Assembly (NCBI GenBank): GCA_937879875.1
Contig: CALFMN010000053.1
Span: 12,501-76,500 of the forward strand
Source: an uncultured Chloroflexota bacterium
GTDB lineage: Bacteria; Chloroflexota; Dehalococcoidia; CAUJGQ01
DNA length: 64,000 nt
Direction of reading: 5' to 3'
The notes under the pieces are model-generated. The model made no database searches. It was not told where the DNA came from and saw only the letters and a list, made by a program, of their open reading frames with translations. Of the stretch, positions 51,401 to 60,800 are shown piece by piece; the stretch's first letter is position 1; each line of letters opens with the position of its first letter. The translations under genes were made by a program, and so were the position numbers.

Positions 51401-51884
51401 ATGACTCGTTGCGGATGAAGCGGCTGTAGTACAGCAACGAGGGAGAGAGCGCGATGAAGACCGCACCCGCCAGCGCGCCAACCCGTCCCAGCCAGGGGCG
51501 CAGCAGCAGCGGCACGAGCACCAACGCCGTGCCGAACAGCGCCGGGGCAAAGCGCGAGGTCGCATCGGACGATCCGAACAGCAGATAGACCAGCGCGGTC
51601 ATATGGAACAGCAGCGGGCCGTGCATCAGCGGGTCGTGCGTATAGCCCTTGCCGGTGGCGAAATACCAGCTGTAGGTCGCGTGCAGGCTCTCGTCGTGGT
51701 GCAGGGCGCGGGCGCCGAGGTCGGTGAAGCGCAGCGCGGCGGCCACCAGCACAAGCGCAACGTAGAGCCAGGCCTCGAGGCTAAGGTGCAACTCGGCGGC
51801 CAGGATGCGGTCCAGTCCGCGCTGCCAGAATGCGGCGCCGCCGTCTCCGGCGCCGAAGCCGCGTTCACCCGCGATCGTGCTCAT
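48435..51884 (-). CDS. Agl23-like (TIGR03663) membrane protein with C-terminal NHL repeats
   Basis: 1,149 residues from ATG 51882-51884. The N-terminal 600 residues form about 13 transmembrane helices of GT-C type; the first periplasmic loop has ALHHDESLHATYSWYFATG, where D-E resembles the catalytic acid pair of GT-C transferases. Then comes a soluble region and four or more NHL beta-propeller repeats (GQFNRPTDVAFDQAGDLIVA, DSLNNRIQKFD, DTWNHRIVKLD) in the last 300. The TIGR03663 family is associated with protein glycosylation or flippase activity in archaea and Chloroflexi. The substrate is unknown. Confidence 0.88.
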   Translation of the reverse strand: MSTIAGERGFGAGDGGAAFWQRGLDRILAAELHLSLEAWLYVALVLVAAALRFTDLGARALHHDESLHATYSWYFATGKGYTHDPLMHGPLLFHMTALVYLLFGSSDATSRFAPALFGTALVLVPLLLRPWLGRVGALAGAVFIALSPSLLYYSRFIRNESWVAFFTLMLIACVMRFRATQKERWLYMAAGTLMLEFASKETAFIIAAIILLYLNGNVAAQLAQQITDHRGIKDRLARIGIFVAVLPVAWLLACIWPLTEDWREQQGLIDFPADGPMLLVLGLLAAPQYSAAIRVVLQKLPLVHYDITQPAPITLFGHVMTRTEAVGAVTVFGLLALTLIVGWWWNPRRWFIAVAIFYIPYFLLFTTFITNRNGWTSGIWGALSYWLDQQAVQRGTQPVFYYGLTLSAYEYLTLGLAAVGLVIHAARRGYDNLLFLIVSAGLIPVVAMTDGRAGHLLAGTLVCVSLASATIAMRGDPLRQLLVFYFGALFFALSVSGEKMPWLTVHLALPLTVLAALAVNDVWGAFLDLAPRLRGYAAAAIAAAVAASAGLACVLAWKGASDGLRLAAAVAAVAALIVLGVALMRVLLRAGWLARGHAPAWAAGGVALAAFIGIFGALTVRADYRLNWIHPDTPDELLIYTQSSPDIPKVAKKIDELARESGMGNQLTITVDSNDAFTWPWAWYLRNYPLTGFPDLATYTNNPSAAAALNPGKVLIVNAQDVAVVTQFAGQYDAGERLHHRWWFPEGYKGITTTPSFFARLRNGSEFKRWWGYITNRDGYGVTSSDISPRTTPDQNGQPAIVSGSTAQGVEYLGSVDSYVYFPANWTPGKGLSGAASGPATTARSNGSTLTIGSFGSQLGQFNRPTDVAFDQAGDLIVADSLNNRIQKFDAQGNVVASATQAGQVPFHEPWGVAADQVGNVFVSDTWNHRIVKLDPNLQFVKAWGQLAVGGVPTGPLDLYGPRGIAVDKDGTVWVTDTGDGRVVHYDANGNPLGAFGSKGSAPGQFNEPVGIAIATDGTILVADTWNNRIQIFDHSFGFQREIRSDQWNWVVSAADQTQVNKPFLAALPDGTILATFPGADPVARPNDVALTRFDREGHILYSGRQLPGAPSALREPIGVAADGAGNIAVTDGLLGEVIRLPISALGGR

Positions 51885-51992
51885 CCCTGCCTCCACCCGA
51901 CTGCCGAACCGCGGCCCCACCGACGCGTCTCATCCGTCTCATCTGTCACATAGACGATGCGCGGCCGGCGCCGCGCCGGATCACCCGTCGCT

Positions 51993-53885
51993 TCATTGCG
52001 AGACGACGAGCTGCTCCCGAACCGCGGCCGTTCCGCTCCACCTCTCGCGAAACACCCACCACCGTACCATGCCGTTTGCGCTCAACGAATCGGGCGCCCA
52101 GTGCAGCGAGACGATCGCCGGGTCGCCCGCGGCGCCGAAGCCCGTCGGCGGCTTCGTGCCCGCGGTGATCAGCTTCGCACCGCCGTGTCCGCCGCTGCGC
52201 ACCGTGTCGCGCAGATACCATGCCAGCGGCAACAAGGCTTCGTCCGTGACCGAGGACACACCGCCGCCGTTCTGCTGCAGCAGCCGCGCCAGCGCAACGC
52301 CCTCGCGCGTGGTGCGCTGCCCCGTCAGAAACTCGTCGCCCGTGCCAAACGCCACCGCCGCGCTGCCATGCAGGCTGAACACGAGCCCGGCCAGGACCAG
52401 CGCCGCACTGGCAAGCACGGCCGTGCCGGCGCCGTCCTGCTGCCAGCGGTAGACCACGCCGACGAAACAGATGCCGGCCAGCAGCAAGCCAAACCAGAAG
52501 CGCTCCACCTGGCCGAAGAGCGCGAGGTTCAACGTGAGCCCGGCCGAGATCAGACAAAACGCAAGCGCGGCGATCAGCCCGACGGCCAACAAGGCGTCGA
52601 TCAAGTCCGGCCGGCCTTCGACGAAACTGCGCGCCAGCAGGCTCAGGGCCAGGCCACTGAGCAGCGCGAGCGGCAGCAGCGTGAGCAACAGGGTCGATGG
52701 CTGGCGGGCGCCCATCAGCAGATCGAGCACGATGCCGCTCGCCAGCCAGACGATCAGCAGCCCGGCGACCGGCCGGCCGCGCCACAGCCGCCCGCGTACC
52801 GCCAGCCAGCAACCCGCCGCGCCCAGCAGCAGCAGCGGCAGCTCATAGCCGAGCAGCACATCGAACAGGTAGTGCCATGACCCGCTCACGGGCAGCGGCT
52901 TGAACGCCAGCGCCCACTCCGCGGCCGCGCCCGGTTGCAGCCGCTGGAAGCCGAACCCGAAGCGCGACACGGTGAGCAGGAGCGCGGCGACACACAGCGG
53001 AGCCGCGCTCGGCAGCCAGATGCGCCAGCGGCGCACGCGCGTCCAGGCGCTCAGCAGCCCCGCATCCGGCGCCCAGGCGCCACGCGCGATCAGCCAGCCG
53101 GCCAGCGGCACGACCAAACCGAGGTACACCGCATCCGTGCCGAGCCCGAGCACGACCAGCGCCGCGATGATCGCCACGCGGCGCGTCGAGGGCTGCTCGA
53201 TGCAGCGCAGCGCGAGCGCTGTGAGCAGGATCGCCAGCGCCGCGCCCAACGACTGACCGCCGCTGGTGCGCGCGGCGACCACGAAGACCGGCGAGACGGT
53301 TGCGAGCGCCGCGGCGGCAAATGTGGCGCCGCGGCCAAGATAGGGTCGCAGCAGCCAGAACGAAGCGATCAGCAGCACGCCTGCAACGGCAGGCGCCACG
53401 CGCGCGGCCGCGTCGCCAGCGCCGAACAGCTTGAAGATGAAGGCCGTGACCGCATCGACGAGGCCGCCGGGCCAGGCGCTGAAGCCGCCGACGCGCAGTT
53501 GCGCGGCGCCCAGCGACTGCAGGGCGCGCGTCCCTTCGGCCTCCGTCAGCGGCACACCGCCCAGCGAGAAGAGCCGCAAGGCCGCGGCCGCGGCGATCAG
53601 CACCAGCCACAGCGCCTGTTCGAGCGTCACCCGCCCGGTCGCGGCGAGGCGCGGGCGGCGGGCGCGGGCAGCGGCCGGCGTGCTGTAAATCGGGCGCGTC
53701 GCGGCATCGTGCGCCAAATCAGGGGTCGGCGCGGCGCCAGCGTGTTTCGGCGTACGGCCCGCCGCGGCCGCGCCGCGCCCGGGCGAGGATGACGCCGCGG
53801 AGATGTCGGCCGCACGCGGCTCGCCGGTCGCGTCGTTGGCTGAGTCCACCCTGGCTCCCATCTGGCCGGTGCGCCGCCCGCTCAC
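51993..53885 (-). CDS. Polytopic GT-C-like membrane protein
   Basis: 630 residues. About 85 Ala/Pro/Arg-rich N-terminal residues precede some 11-12 transmembrane helices. The first extracytoplasmic loop has FSLGGVPLTEAEGTRALQS, at the place where GT-39/GT-83-like enzymes carry their acidic residues, so it is a likely glycosyltransferase relative. The C-terminal 130 residues are soluble and face outward (AWYLRDTVRSGGHGGAKLI). GTG 53883-53885 overlaps the DUF2298 stop by 4 nt, so the two are translated together. Confidence 0.82.
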   Translation of the reverse strand: MSGRRTGQMGARVDSANDATGEPRAADISAASSSPGRGAAAAGRTPKHAGAAPTPDLAHDAATRPIYSTPAAARARRPRLAATGRVTLEQALWLVLIAAAAALRLFSLGGVPLTEAEGTRALQSLGAAQLRVGGFSAWPGGLVDAVTAFIFKLFGAGDAAARVAPAVAGVLLIASFWLLRPYLGRGATFAAAALATVSPVFVVAARTSGGQSLGAALAILLTALALRCIEQPSTRRVAIIAALVVLGLGTDAVYLGLVVPLAGWLIARGAWAPDAGLLSAWTRVRRWRIWLPSAAPLCVAALLLTVSRFGFGFQRLQPGAAAEWALAFKPLPVSGSWHYLFDVLLGYELPLLLLGAAGCWLAVRGRLWRGRPVAGLLIVWLASGIVLDLLMGARQPSTLLLTLLPLALLSGLALSLLARSFVEGRPDLIDALLAVGLIAALAFCLISAGLTLNLALFGQVERFWFGLLLAGICFVGVVYRWQQDGAGTAVLASAALVLAGLVFSLHGSAAVAFGTGDEFLTGQRTTREGVALARLLQQNGGGVSSVTDEALLPLAWYLRDTVRSGGHGGAKLITAGTKPPTGFGAAGDPAIVSLHWAPDSLSANGMVRWWVFRERWSGTAAVREQLVVSQ

Positions 53886-56314
53886 GGCACTGCCGCGTAG
53901 AGCGGCGGCGGCACGACACGGTAAATCGTGACCGTCGGGCTCTGATAGACCGCATCGCCCATTTGCGCAAACTTCGCCAGCCCGCTGGTGCCGTACGCCG
54001 TACGCTCGGGCTGACCGACGACGACATAGCCCACACCATAGGCGGTCAAGAGATCAAACGCGCGACGCACGTCCTGCGTTTGGTAAATCTCCCCCACACT
54101 ATCGCGGCGCTGCTGGAAGTAGGGCTGCGCATTGCGCTGCTGCTGCTCGTGGAACTCCCAGTCGATCACGCTCGGCAGCCCCGTACGCGAGGCGATGCGT
54201 CCATCCACGCTGTACGAGTCGCCGTACGCTTCCAGCACCGTCTTCACGCCCGGCACGTGGCCGTTGAGCCAGGCGGCCGCACCGTACTCGTCTGGATCGC
54301 TTTGCTTCAGGAAGGCGAGGCCATCGAGCGTGCGCGCCTGGCCGGCCTCCCCTTTGAACTCGTTCGTGCGGTTGAAGCTGGAGTACGCCGGATAGATCAG
54401 CGCGCCGGCGACTACCACCGTACAGAGACCGGCGGCGAAGGGCAGCAGGACACGCGGCGCCGGCGCAACCGGCCGCCACTGTACCAGCGCATAGAGGCCG
54501 CCGACCGCGCCGCTGACGCTGAGCAGCGTCCAGGCGCAATACCAGAGTTTGAAGGTGGTATTGGCGCGGGTGAGGCTGCTGTCGCGGATGTAGAAGAGTT
54601 CCGGCCCATACACCAGCAGTACCCCGACCGCGATCGCGCCGAGCAAAAAGATCCGGCCGTGATCGCCGGCCGAGTCGTCGTCGCCGACGATTTCGTCGGC
54701 CAGCGCCGCCAGCGTGGCCGCCAGCAGCAGGCCGGTTACGACGACGGTGAGCCAGCCCGGGCCGCGAATGTCCAGCTCGGCTCGCAGCCCGCTCGCGCCA
54801 TGCCGCGCCAGCACGGCGATCGCCCAGGCCAGCGGCAGCACCGCGACGCCGGCGGCGGCGTTGAGGCCGTATCGGCGCACGCCGTTCCAGCCGCGGTTCG
54901 CGAGACAGTACCAGACGAAGAGCGCCGAGGGCAGCATCAGCGGCGTCCAGAACAGCAGGAAATGCTGGAACGGCAGAAACATCCCCTCCGCGTTCAAACT
55001 CGGAACCTCGGCGGAATGGCGGAAGAAAACCTCCGTAGGCTGGATGAACGGCGACTGCACGCTGCCGCTGGCCGAGAAGTAGTACGGCGCGTAGCAGATC
55101 AGGGCGAGCGCCACCAGGCCGCCGGCCTGCAGAGCGCCGGTACGCCAATCGCTGTCGCGCCGGCGAAACCAACGGGCGACCAGCATAAGCACGGCCAACG
55201 TCGCGAACACGGGGAAATCCCAGGGGTGCACGATGATCAGCACGCCGATGCTGAGGGCTGCGAGCAGATACAGCGCCAACCCGCCGCGCCAGCGCCCGGG
55301 CCGCGGCAGCTCGTCGGCCAGCAGCAGCGCAAAGCCGAACGCCGCCGCGAGCGCCTTGAACGGCAGCGCCAGTACGTGCGGGTGCAGGTCGCCCAGCAGG
55401 AAGCTGAACGACGGAAACTCCAAAAAGTTCCAGTCGGAGCCGAGCCGCGTCGGGCGCCAGCTTGAGCCGAAGAAGTTGTCGGGATACCACTTCTGGCTGC
55501 GCAGGTTCGGGAGATCCTGCGGACCCAACCCCCTGATATCGAGGTGCGAATAGAAGCTCGCCGGCAGCCAGCCGTGCGCCGCCGTGAACTCAAACACGCC
55601 GGCCAGATTGCCGATCACCATCAGCAACACGACGGCCACCAGGCCGGCGCCAAGCGGCCAGCCATCGACCACGGCCGTGTCTGGTCTGAGCATCGCCGCC
55701 GCGTTCGCCGCCAGCCCGAAGATGGCGAGCGACACCAGCCCGGCCGTCAGCGCAAGACCGACGTTGAAGGCGTAGCTCGGCGGTGTCGAGGTCAGCTTCG
55801 CTACGGCGCCCACGCCCACGTAGCCGCCGTAGTAATAGGCCATCGGCTTGCCGGCGAGCCACGGATCGGTTGGCGCGAAGTTGGCGGCGCGGGTGACGGC
55901 GTTGTAGTTGGCGTACTCGAACGGCTTCTCGGTGCCCGCGATCGCCGGCTGATACGATCGCAGCAGCGCCACCAGCGCGATCGCGACGACGAAGATCAGC
56001 TCGCACCAGACGACGTAGCTGCCGCGAGCGCGAAACCAGGCGTGGATCGCCTCGCGGTCGCGCGCGTAGAGCCAGACACCGGCGACCGCGAGGGCGCCGG
56101 CCGCCAACAGCACTGAGCCGGTCGAAAAAGGCAGCAGCCCCGCCGTGCCGCCGAGCCAAAGCACATAGATCAGCACCACGAGGCCCAGCACGCGGGCGAA
56201 GGCATAGCCCCGGTCCGGCAGACGCTGAAACAGGCGAAACGAGAGCGGCAGCGTGATCAGACCGATCACCTCGGCCGCGAGCCACCAGCGCGCCAGGTAA
56301 GCCAGCGAGGCCAT
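53882..56314 (-). CDS. DUF2298 ('YYY') family giant membrane protein
   Basis: 810 residues with about 15 transmembrane helices. The first long loop contains KPMAYYYGGYVGVGAVAKLT, the triple-Tyr signature of DUF2298. EKPFEYANYNAVTRAANFAP and WYPDNFFGSSWRPTR are further family blocks, and the last 130 residues are soluble. Family members are found in Chloroflexi, cyanobacteria and archaea, usually beside TIGR03663 proteins; a role as lipid-linked sugar transferase is suspected but unproven. It leads the cluster on the minus strand. Confidence 0.92.
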   Translation of the reverse strand: MASLAYLARWWLAAEVIGLITLPLSFRLFQRLPDRGYAFARVLGLVVLIYVLWLGGTAGLLPFSTGSVLLAAGALAVAGVWLYARDREAIHAWFRARGSYVVWCELIFVVAIALVALLRSYQPAIAGTEKPFEYANYNAVTRAANFAPTDPWLAGKPMAYYYGGYVGVGAVAKLTSTPPSYAFNVGLALTAGLVSLAIFGLAANAAAMLRPDTAVVDGWPLGAGLVAVVLLMVIGNLAGVFEFTAAHGWLPASFYSHLDIRGLGPQDLPNLRSQKWYPDNFFGSSWRPTRLGSDWNFLEFPSFSFLLGDLHPHVLALPFKALAAAFGFALLLADELPRPGRWRGGLALYLLAALSIGVLIIVHPWDFPVFATLAVLMLVARWFRRRDSDWRTGALQAGGLVALALICYAPYYFSASGSVQSPFIQPTEVFFRHSAEVPSLNAEGMFLPFQHFLLFWTPLMLPSALFVWYCLANRGWNGVRRYGLNAAAGVAVLPLAWAIAVLARHGASGLRAELDIRGPGWLTVVVTGLLLAATLAALADEIVGDDDSAGDHGRIFLLGAIAVGVLLVYGPELFYIRDSSLTRANTTFKLWYCAWTLLSVSGAVGGLYALVQWRPVAPAPRVLLPFAAGLCTVVVAGALIYPAYSSFNRTNEFKGEAGQARTLDGLAFLKQSDPDEYGAAAWLNGHVPGVKTVLEAYGDSYSVDGRIASRTGLPSVIDWEFHEQQQRNAQPYFQQRRDSVGEIYQTQDVRRAFDLLTAYGVGYVVVGQPERTAYGTSGLAKFAQMGDAVYQSPTVTIYRVVPPPLYAAVP

Positions 56315-56444
56315 CGGTCGCTACGCTCCGCCGAGTAGAGAATGCAGGATGCAAGGTCCAGTCGCTGGCACCCAGGAACGGCGGGCAGTGCGTCGCGCAC
56401 ACCAGCCGGCGAGAACTGCCGTCGTCGCGGCGCGCCTGGCCAGC

Positions 56445-56486
56445 CTGTCACTAGTCACCAGTCACCTGTCACCTGTCACCTGTCCC
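56445..56486. repeat. Heptad repeat array between the DUF2298 gene and ftsY
   Basis: Six 7-bp units: CTGTCAC, TAGTCAC, CAGTCAC, CTGTCAC, CTGTCAC, CTGTCCC. It ends 6 nt before the ftsY stop codon on the downstream side. Confidence 0.8.
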
Positions 56487-56492
56487 TATCGA

Positions 56493-57644
56493 TTATTCGG
56501 CAAAGAGAGCATCGACGAAGCCTTCAGGATCGAAGGGCGCCATGTCGTCGGCCTTTTCGCCGGTGCCGATGAAGCGCACGGGGATGCCGAGCTGGTCCGC
56601 GATGGCGAAGACGATACCGCCTTTCGCCGTGCCGTCGAGCTTGGTCAAAAAGATCGCGGTGACGCCCACGGCCTCGGCGAACGTCTTGGCCTGCGCCAGG
56701 CCGTTCTGTCCCGTTACAGCGTCGAGCACGAGCAGCACTTCATGCGGCGCGGTCTCGTCGCTGCGCTGCACCACGCGGTTGATCTTCTTCAGCTCCTCCA
56801 TCAGGTTCGACTTCGAGTGCAGGCGGCCGGCCGTGTCCACCAGCACGACATCGGTGTTGCGCTTCTTCGCCGCCGCCATCGCGTCGAAGACCACCGCCGA
56901 GGCGTCCTGGCCCTGCTGATGCGCGATCACCGGCGCGCCGACGCGCTCGCCCCAGAGCTTGAGCTGCTCGATCGCCGCGGCGCGAAACGTATCGCCGGCG
57001 GCCAGGATCACGCGCTCGCCGTCGCGTCGAAACGCACGGGCCAGCTTGGCGATGCTGGTAGTCTTGCCGACGCCGTTGACGCCGACCACGAGAATCACCG
57101 CCGGCTGAAAGGCCCGGCCATCGCTGACGCCATCGCCATTCTGACCGCCCCAGAGCTGACCGCGGTCTTCGACCGAACTCAGCACGGCCACCAGTTCGTC
57201 TTTGAGCGCGTCGCGTGCTTCGTTGGGTTGCTTCATGCCCACTTTGCGCACGCGCTGACGTACGGCGGTCAGGATCTTGTTCGTCGTTTCGGCGCCGGTA
57301 TCGGCCAGAATCAGGATCTCTTCCAGCTCGTCCCACAGCTCGTCGTCGATCTGCGACCGCTCGAACACGCCGAACATGCGGCGAAAGAAGCTGCGTTTCG
57401 TCGGCCGCAGCGCCTCTTCGGTGCGCTCCTCGAAAGCCTCATCGAAGGCCGGGCCTTCCTCCGGCTCTGCCGGAGCAGCGTCCGCGTCTGGCTGCGCCCC
57501 GGCGTCCGCGCGCAGCGCGATGCCCGTCTCGAGAGCGGCCGGCTCGGCGTCTTCGCCCTCAAGCTCGGCTTGATCGAGAGGCGCCTCGACGCCGGGATCG
57601 GCGCTATCATCGTCTCGCTGCGTACGGCGAAAGAGTTTGAACAG
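56493..57644 (-). CDS. ftsY: Signal recognition particle receptor FtsY, probable CTG start
   Basis: The NG domain is clear: VVGVNGVGKTTSIAKLARAF, AAGDTFRAAAIEQL, VLVDTAGRLHSKSNLMEEL, FLTKLDGTAKGGIVFA, GTGEKADDMAPFD. The first ATG (57377) would leave only 294 residues and cut the N domain short. The frame stays open upstream through an acidic A domain (EGEDAEPAALETG, EPEEGPAFDEAFEERTEEA) to CTG 57642-57644, giving 383 residues opening with FKLFRR, as in other FtsY proteins, with GGAGG 7 nt before the CTG. No ATG, GTG or TTG is available in that stretch. It is the membrane receptor for Ffh. Confidence 0.93.
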   Translation of the reverse strand: MFKLFRRTQRDDDSADPGVEAPLDQAELEGEDAEPAALETGIALRADAGAQPDADAAPAEPEEGPAFDEAFEERTEEALRPTKRSFFRRMFGVFERSQIDDELWDELEEILILADTGAETTNKILTAVRQRVRKVGMKQPNEARDALKDELVAVLSSVEDRGQLWGGQNGDGVSDGRAFQPAVILVVGVNGVGKTTSIAKLARAFRRDGERVILAAGDTFRAAAIEQLKLWGERVGAPVIAHQQGQDASAVVFDAMAAAKKRNTDVVLVDTAGRLHSKSNLMEELKKINRVVQRSDETAPHEVLLVLDAVTGQNGLAQAKTFAEAVGVTAIFLTKLDGTAKGGIVFAIADQLGIPVRFIGTGEKADDMAPFDPEGFVDALFAE

Positions 57645-57821
57645 GGCGCGCCTCCGTGCGCTCGGAACGATCCGGCAGCGCCCCGATCATAACAAGCGTC
57701 GCGTCGCAGCTACAACGCGACACCGCGGCCGCGGCACAACGGCGCCTGCCGCAGGCGCTACCGGCATGATGTATTGTTATGCTATAACAGGTACTGCGGG
57801 CGGAAGCCGCGGGAGCGACTG

Positions 57822-60800
57822 GTGTACCTCAAGCGCCTCGAAATTCACGGCTTCAAGAGCTTCGCCGCGCGGACGGCGTTTGACTTCGGTCCCGGCGTAA
57901 CTGCCGTCGTGGGTCCAAACGGCAGCGGCAAGAGCAACCTCGCCGACGCGCTGCGCTGGGTGCTGGGCGAGCAGAACCCGCGTGCCCTGCGCTCGCGCAA
58001 GTCGGAGGAGGTCATCTTCGCCGGCGATCGCAAGCGTCCGCCGGCCGGCTTCGCCGAGGTCAGCATCGCGCTCGACAACAGCGACGGCTGGCTGCCTCTG
58101 GACTTTCAGGAGGTCTCGATCAGCCGGCGCCTGCATCGCTCCGGCGAGAGCGAATATCTGGTCAACCGCGCCCGCGTGCGGCTCAAAGACGTCTCCGACC
58201 TCTTCGCCCGGGCGCGCGTCGGTCAGAACAGCTACGCGATCATGGGCCAGGGGCTCGTCGATCAGGTGCTCAACCTTAAGCCGGAAGAGCGTCGCAGCCT
58301 GATCGAAGAGGCCGCGGACGTGCGCGGACACCGCCTCAAGATCGTCGACGCGGTAGACCGGCTCAATGCCACGCGCGAAAACCTCGATCGGGTGGGACTG
58401 CTGATCGGTGAGATCGCGCCGCGCCTGACACAGCTCGAAGCGCAGGCGCGGCAGGCCGGCGAGTACGCCCGCCTGACCGAGCAGCTTGGAACGGCGCTGC
58501 AGGCGCTCTACGGCTTGCAGTGGTCCGATCGCGAGGCCGCCCTCGCCGCGGCACGCCGCACCTACGAAGAGCGCATGAATGCGGTGGTGCTGGCGCAGGC
58601 GGAGGCAGAGCGGCTCGCAGCCGACCTCGCCTCGATCGGCGCCGATCTCGCGGGCGAACGCGAGCGCGCGGCGACCGGCGAGCAGGGCGTGCGCGAGCTT
58701 GACGATCGCCTGCGTCGAGCGGGACAACGCCTCGCGCTGCTCGCCGAGCGCCACGCGATGATCGAGCAGCGTGTTTCGGAAATTGCCCGCGACATCGACA
58801 CGCTGCGACGCGAGCAGGCGGAGTTTTCCGCCGACGCCGATGGTGCGCCCGACGCGCTGGCTGACGCCGCTGAGGCTGCGGCCGAATTGGCGGCGGTGGA
58901 AGCCGAACTGCGCGACGCGCAGGCAGAGCAGGACGCCGCGCTGCGCGAACAGGCCGCTGCGGACGATGTGCTGCGACAGGCTCGTGCGCAAAGCAGCGCG
59001 GCCGACGACCGTGCGAGCCGGTTGGAGCGCGAGCTGCGCGGTCTTGAGCGCGAGCAGGCGGAGCAGGCGGGCCGGCGCAACGGCCTGCTGGCGCGGCTGC
59101 GCAAGCACGGCGCTGACACGCTGCGGCTGGAAGGCGAGCGGCTGCGAGCGAAGCGCGAGTTCGAGGCGGCCGGCAGCGATCAGGCGACGGCGCGCCGGCA
59201 GGCCGCGGCGACCCGCGACGCGCGGCAGGCCGCGGAACGCGCCCACGCCGAGATCATGCGTGAGCGCGAGGCGCTGGAAGCTCGCTACGAGCTGCTTGCC
59301 CGCCTGCGCGACGATGCCCGCGGCGGCGACGAGGCGCTGCGCCTGCTGGTCGATGCCGCCCAGCGCAGCGGACCCGATGCGCCGCCGCGCCTGCTGGCGG
59401 TGCTTGCCGATCTCCTGCGCGTGCAGCGCGGCTGCGAGGCGGCGATCGAGGCGGCGCTGGGCGATCAGCTTGCCGCCGTGCTGGTGCCCGAGGCCGCCGA
59501 CGCCCGCGCGGCCGTGGACGTGTTGCTCTCCGAACAGAGCGGCCGAGCGACCATCGTCGCCCTCGCGAGTTTGCGGCCGGCGCGTCCGGTGAACCTGAGC
59601 GGCGAGCGCGGCGTGGTCGGCGTGGCGTCACGCCTGGTGAAGTGCGATGGCCGCTACCGCGACGTGGTGGATACGCTGCTTGGCCGGGTGATCGTCGTCG
59701 AGGACGGCGCGGCGGCTGAGCGGATGCTGCCCCGCGGGCTGGGCACCGTAGTGACCCTTGACGGGACGTTGTACCGAACCAGCGGCGCCGTCAGCGCCGG
59801 CAAAGCCGGCGCGGCCGGCCTTGTTCTCGCCTATCAGCAGGAGCTGGACGAGCTGCCCGGGCGCATCGCGGCGCTGCGCACGCTCGAAGCGGCCAAGGCA
59901 CGCGAGGCTGAAGAGACGGCCGAGCAGGAGCGCGCGGCGGAGCGGCTGGCGCGAACCGTCGAAGCGCAATGGCAGGCCGCCGAACACGAGCACCGCGCCG
60001 CCGAGGATGGGCTGGTCAGAGCCCGCGTGTCGATCGCCGCGTTGAAGGGCGAGGCAGGCTTCCTGCGCGGGGCCGGCGGCGGCTTTGCCGAACGCCGCGT
60101 GCGGCTGCGTGACGATCTAACCTCGGCGAATGCGGAGCGCGGCCGCCTGCTGCAGCAGTTCCGCGCCGCGCAGCACGCGGCCGAGCAGATCCGGCAGCGC
60201 AGCGACACGCTGCGCGGGCCGGTCAACACGTTGCGCGGCCGGATGGCGTCCGCGCTCGGCGCTCGCCAGGCGCTGGAACAGCAGCACGTCGCGCTTCAAC
60301 GGCTGCACGACGGCCGGCGGGCCGCGGCCCAGCGGGTCGAGGGGGCGATCGCCTCGCGCGGCGCGGACCTGGCGCAACGCCGCGCGGAGCTGGAGGCGCT
60401 GGCCGGCGAGCAACGCGAGGCCGCTTCCGAGGCCGCCCGGCTCCGCGCCGAGCTGGCCGACGCCCGCGCGGCGTTGCAACCGTTGCGCGAGCGCGTGACC
60501 GTACTGGCGCGGCGTGAGCGCGAACTGGGCGATGCCCATCTTTCGGGGCGCCGCACCCTGATCGACTACGAGCGGGCATCGATGGAGGCAGAAGCAGCCG
60601 TCAGCCGGCGCGCCCAGGCGATCGAGCGGCTGCGCGAGGAGCTGGAAGCCGAGGGGCTGGAACCGCCGCTCGATAATGGCGCCGCCGCTGTGGCCGCGGC
60701 CGCAGCGCTGGCCGCGCGCGTGCTGGGCGGCGTGGCGAACGGCAGCGACACCGCGCCGCTGGACCTGGGAACCGAGCCCGAGGCAGGAGCGCCCGCTGCG

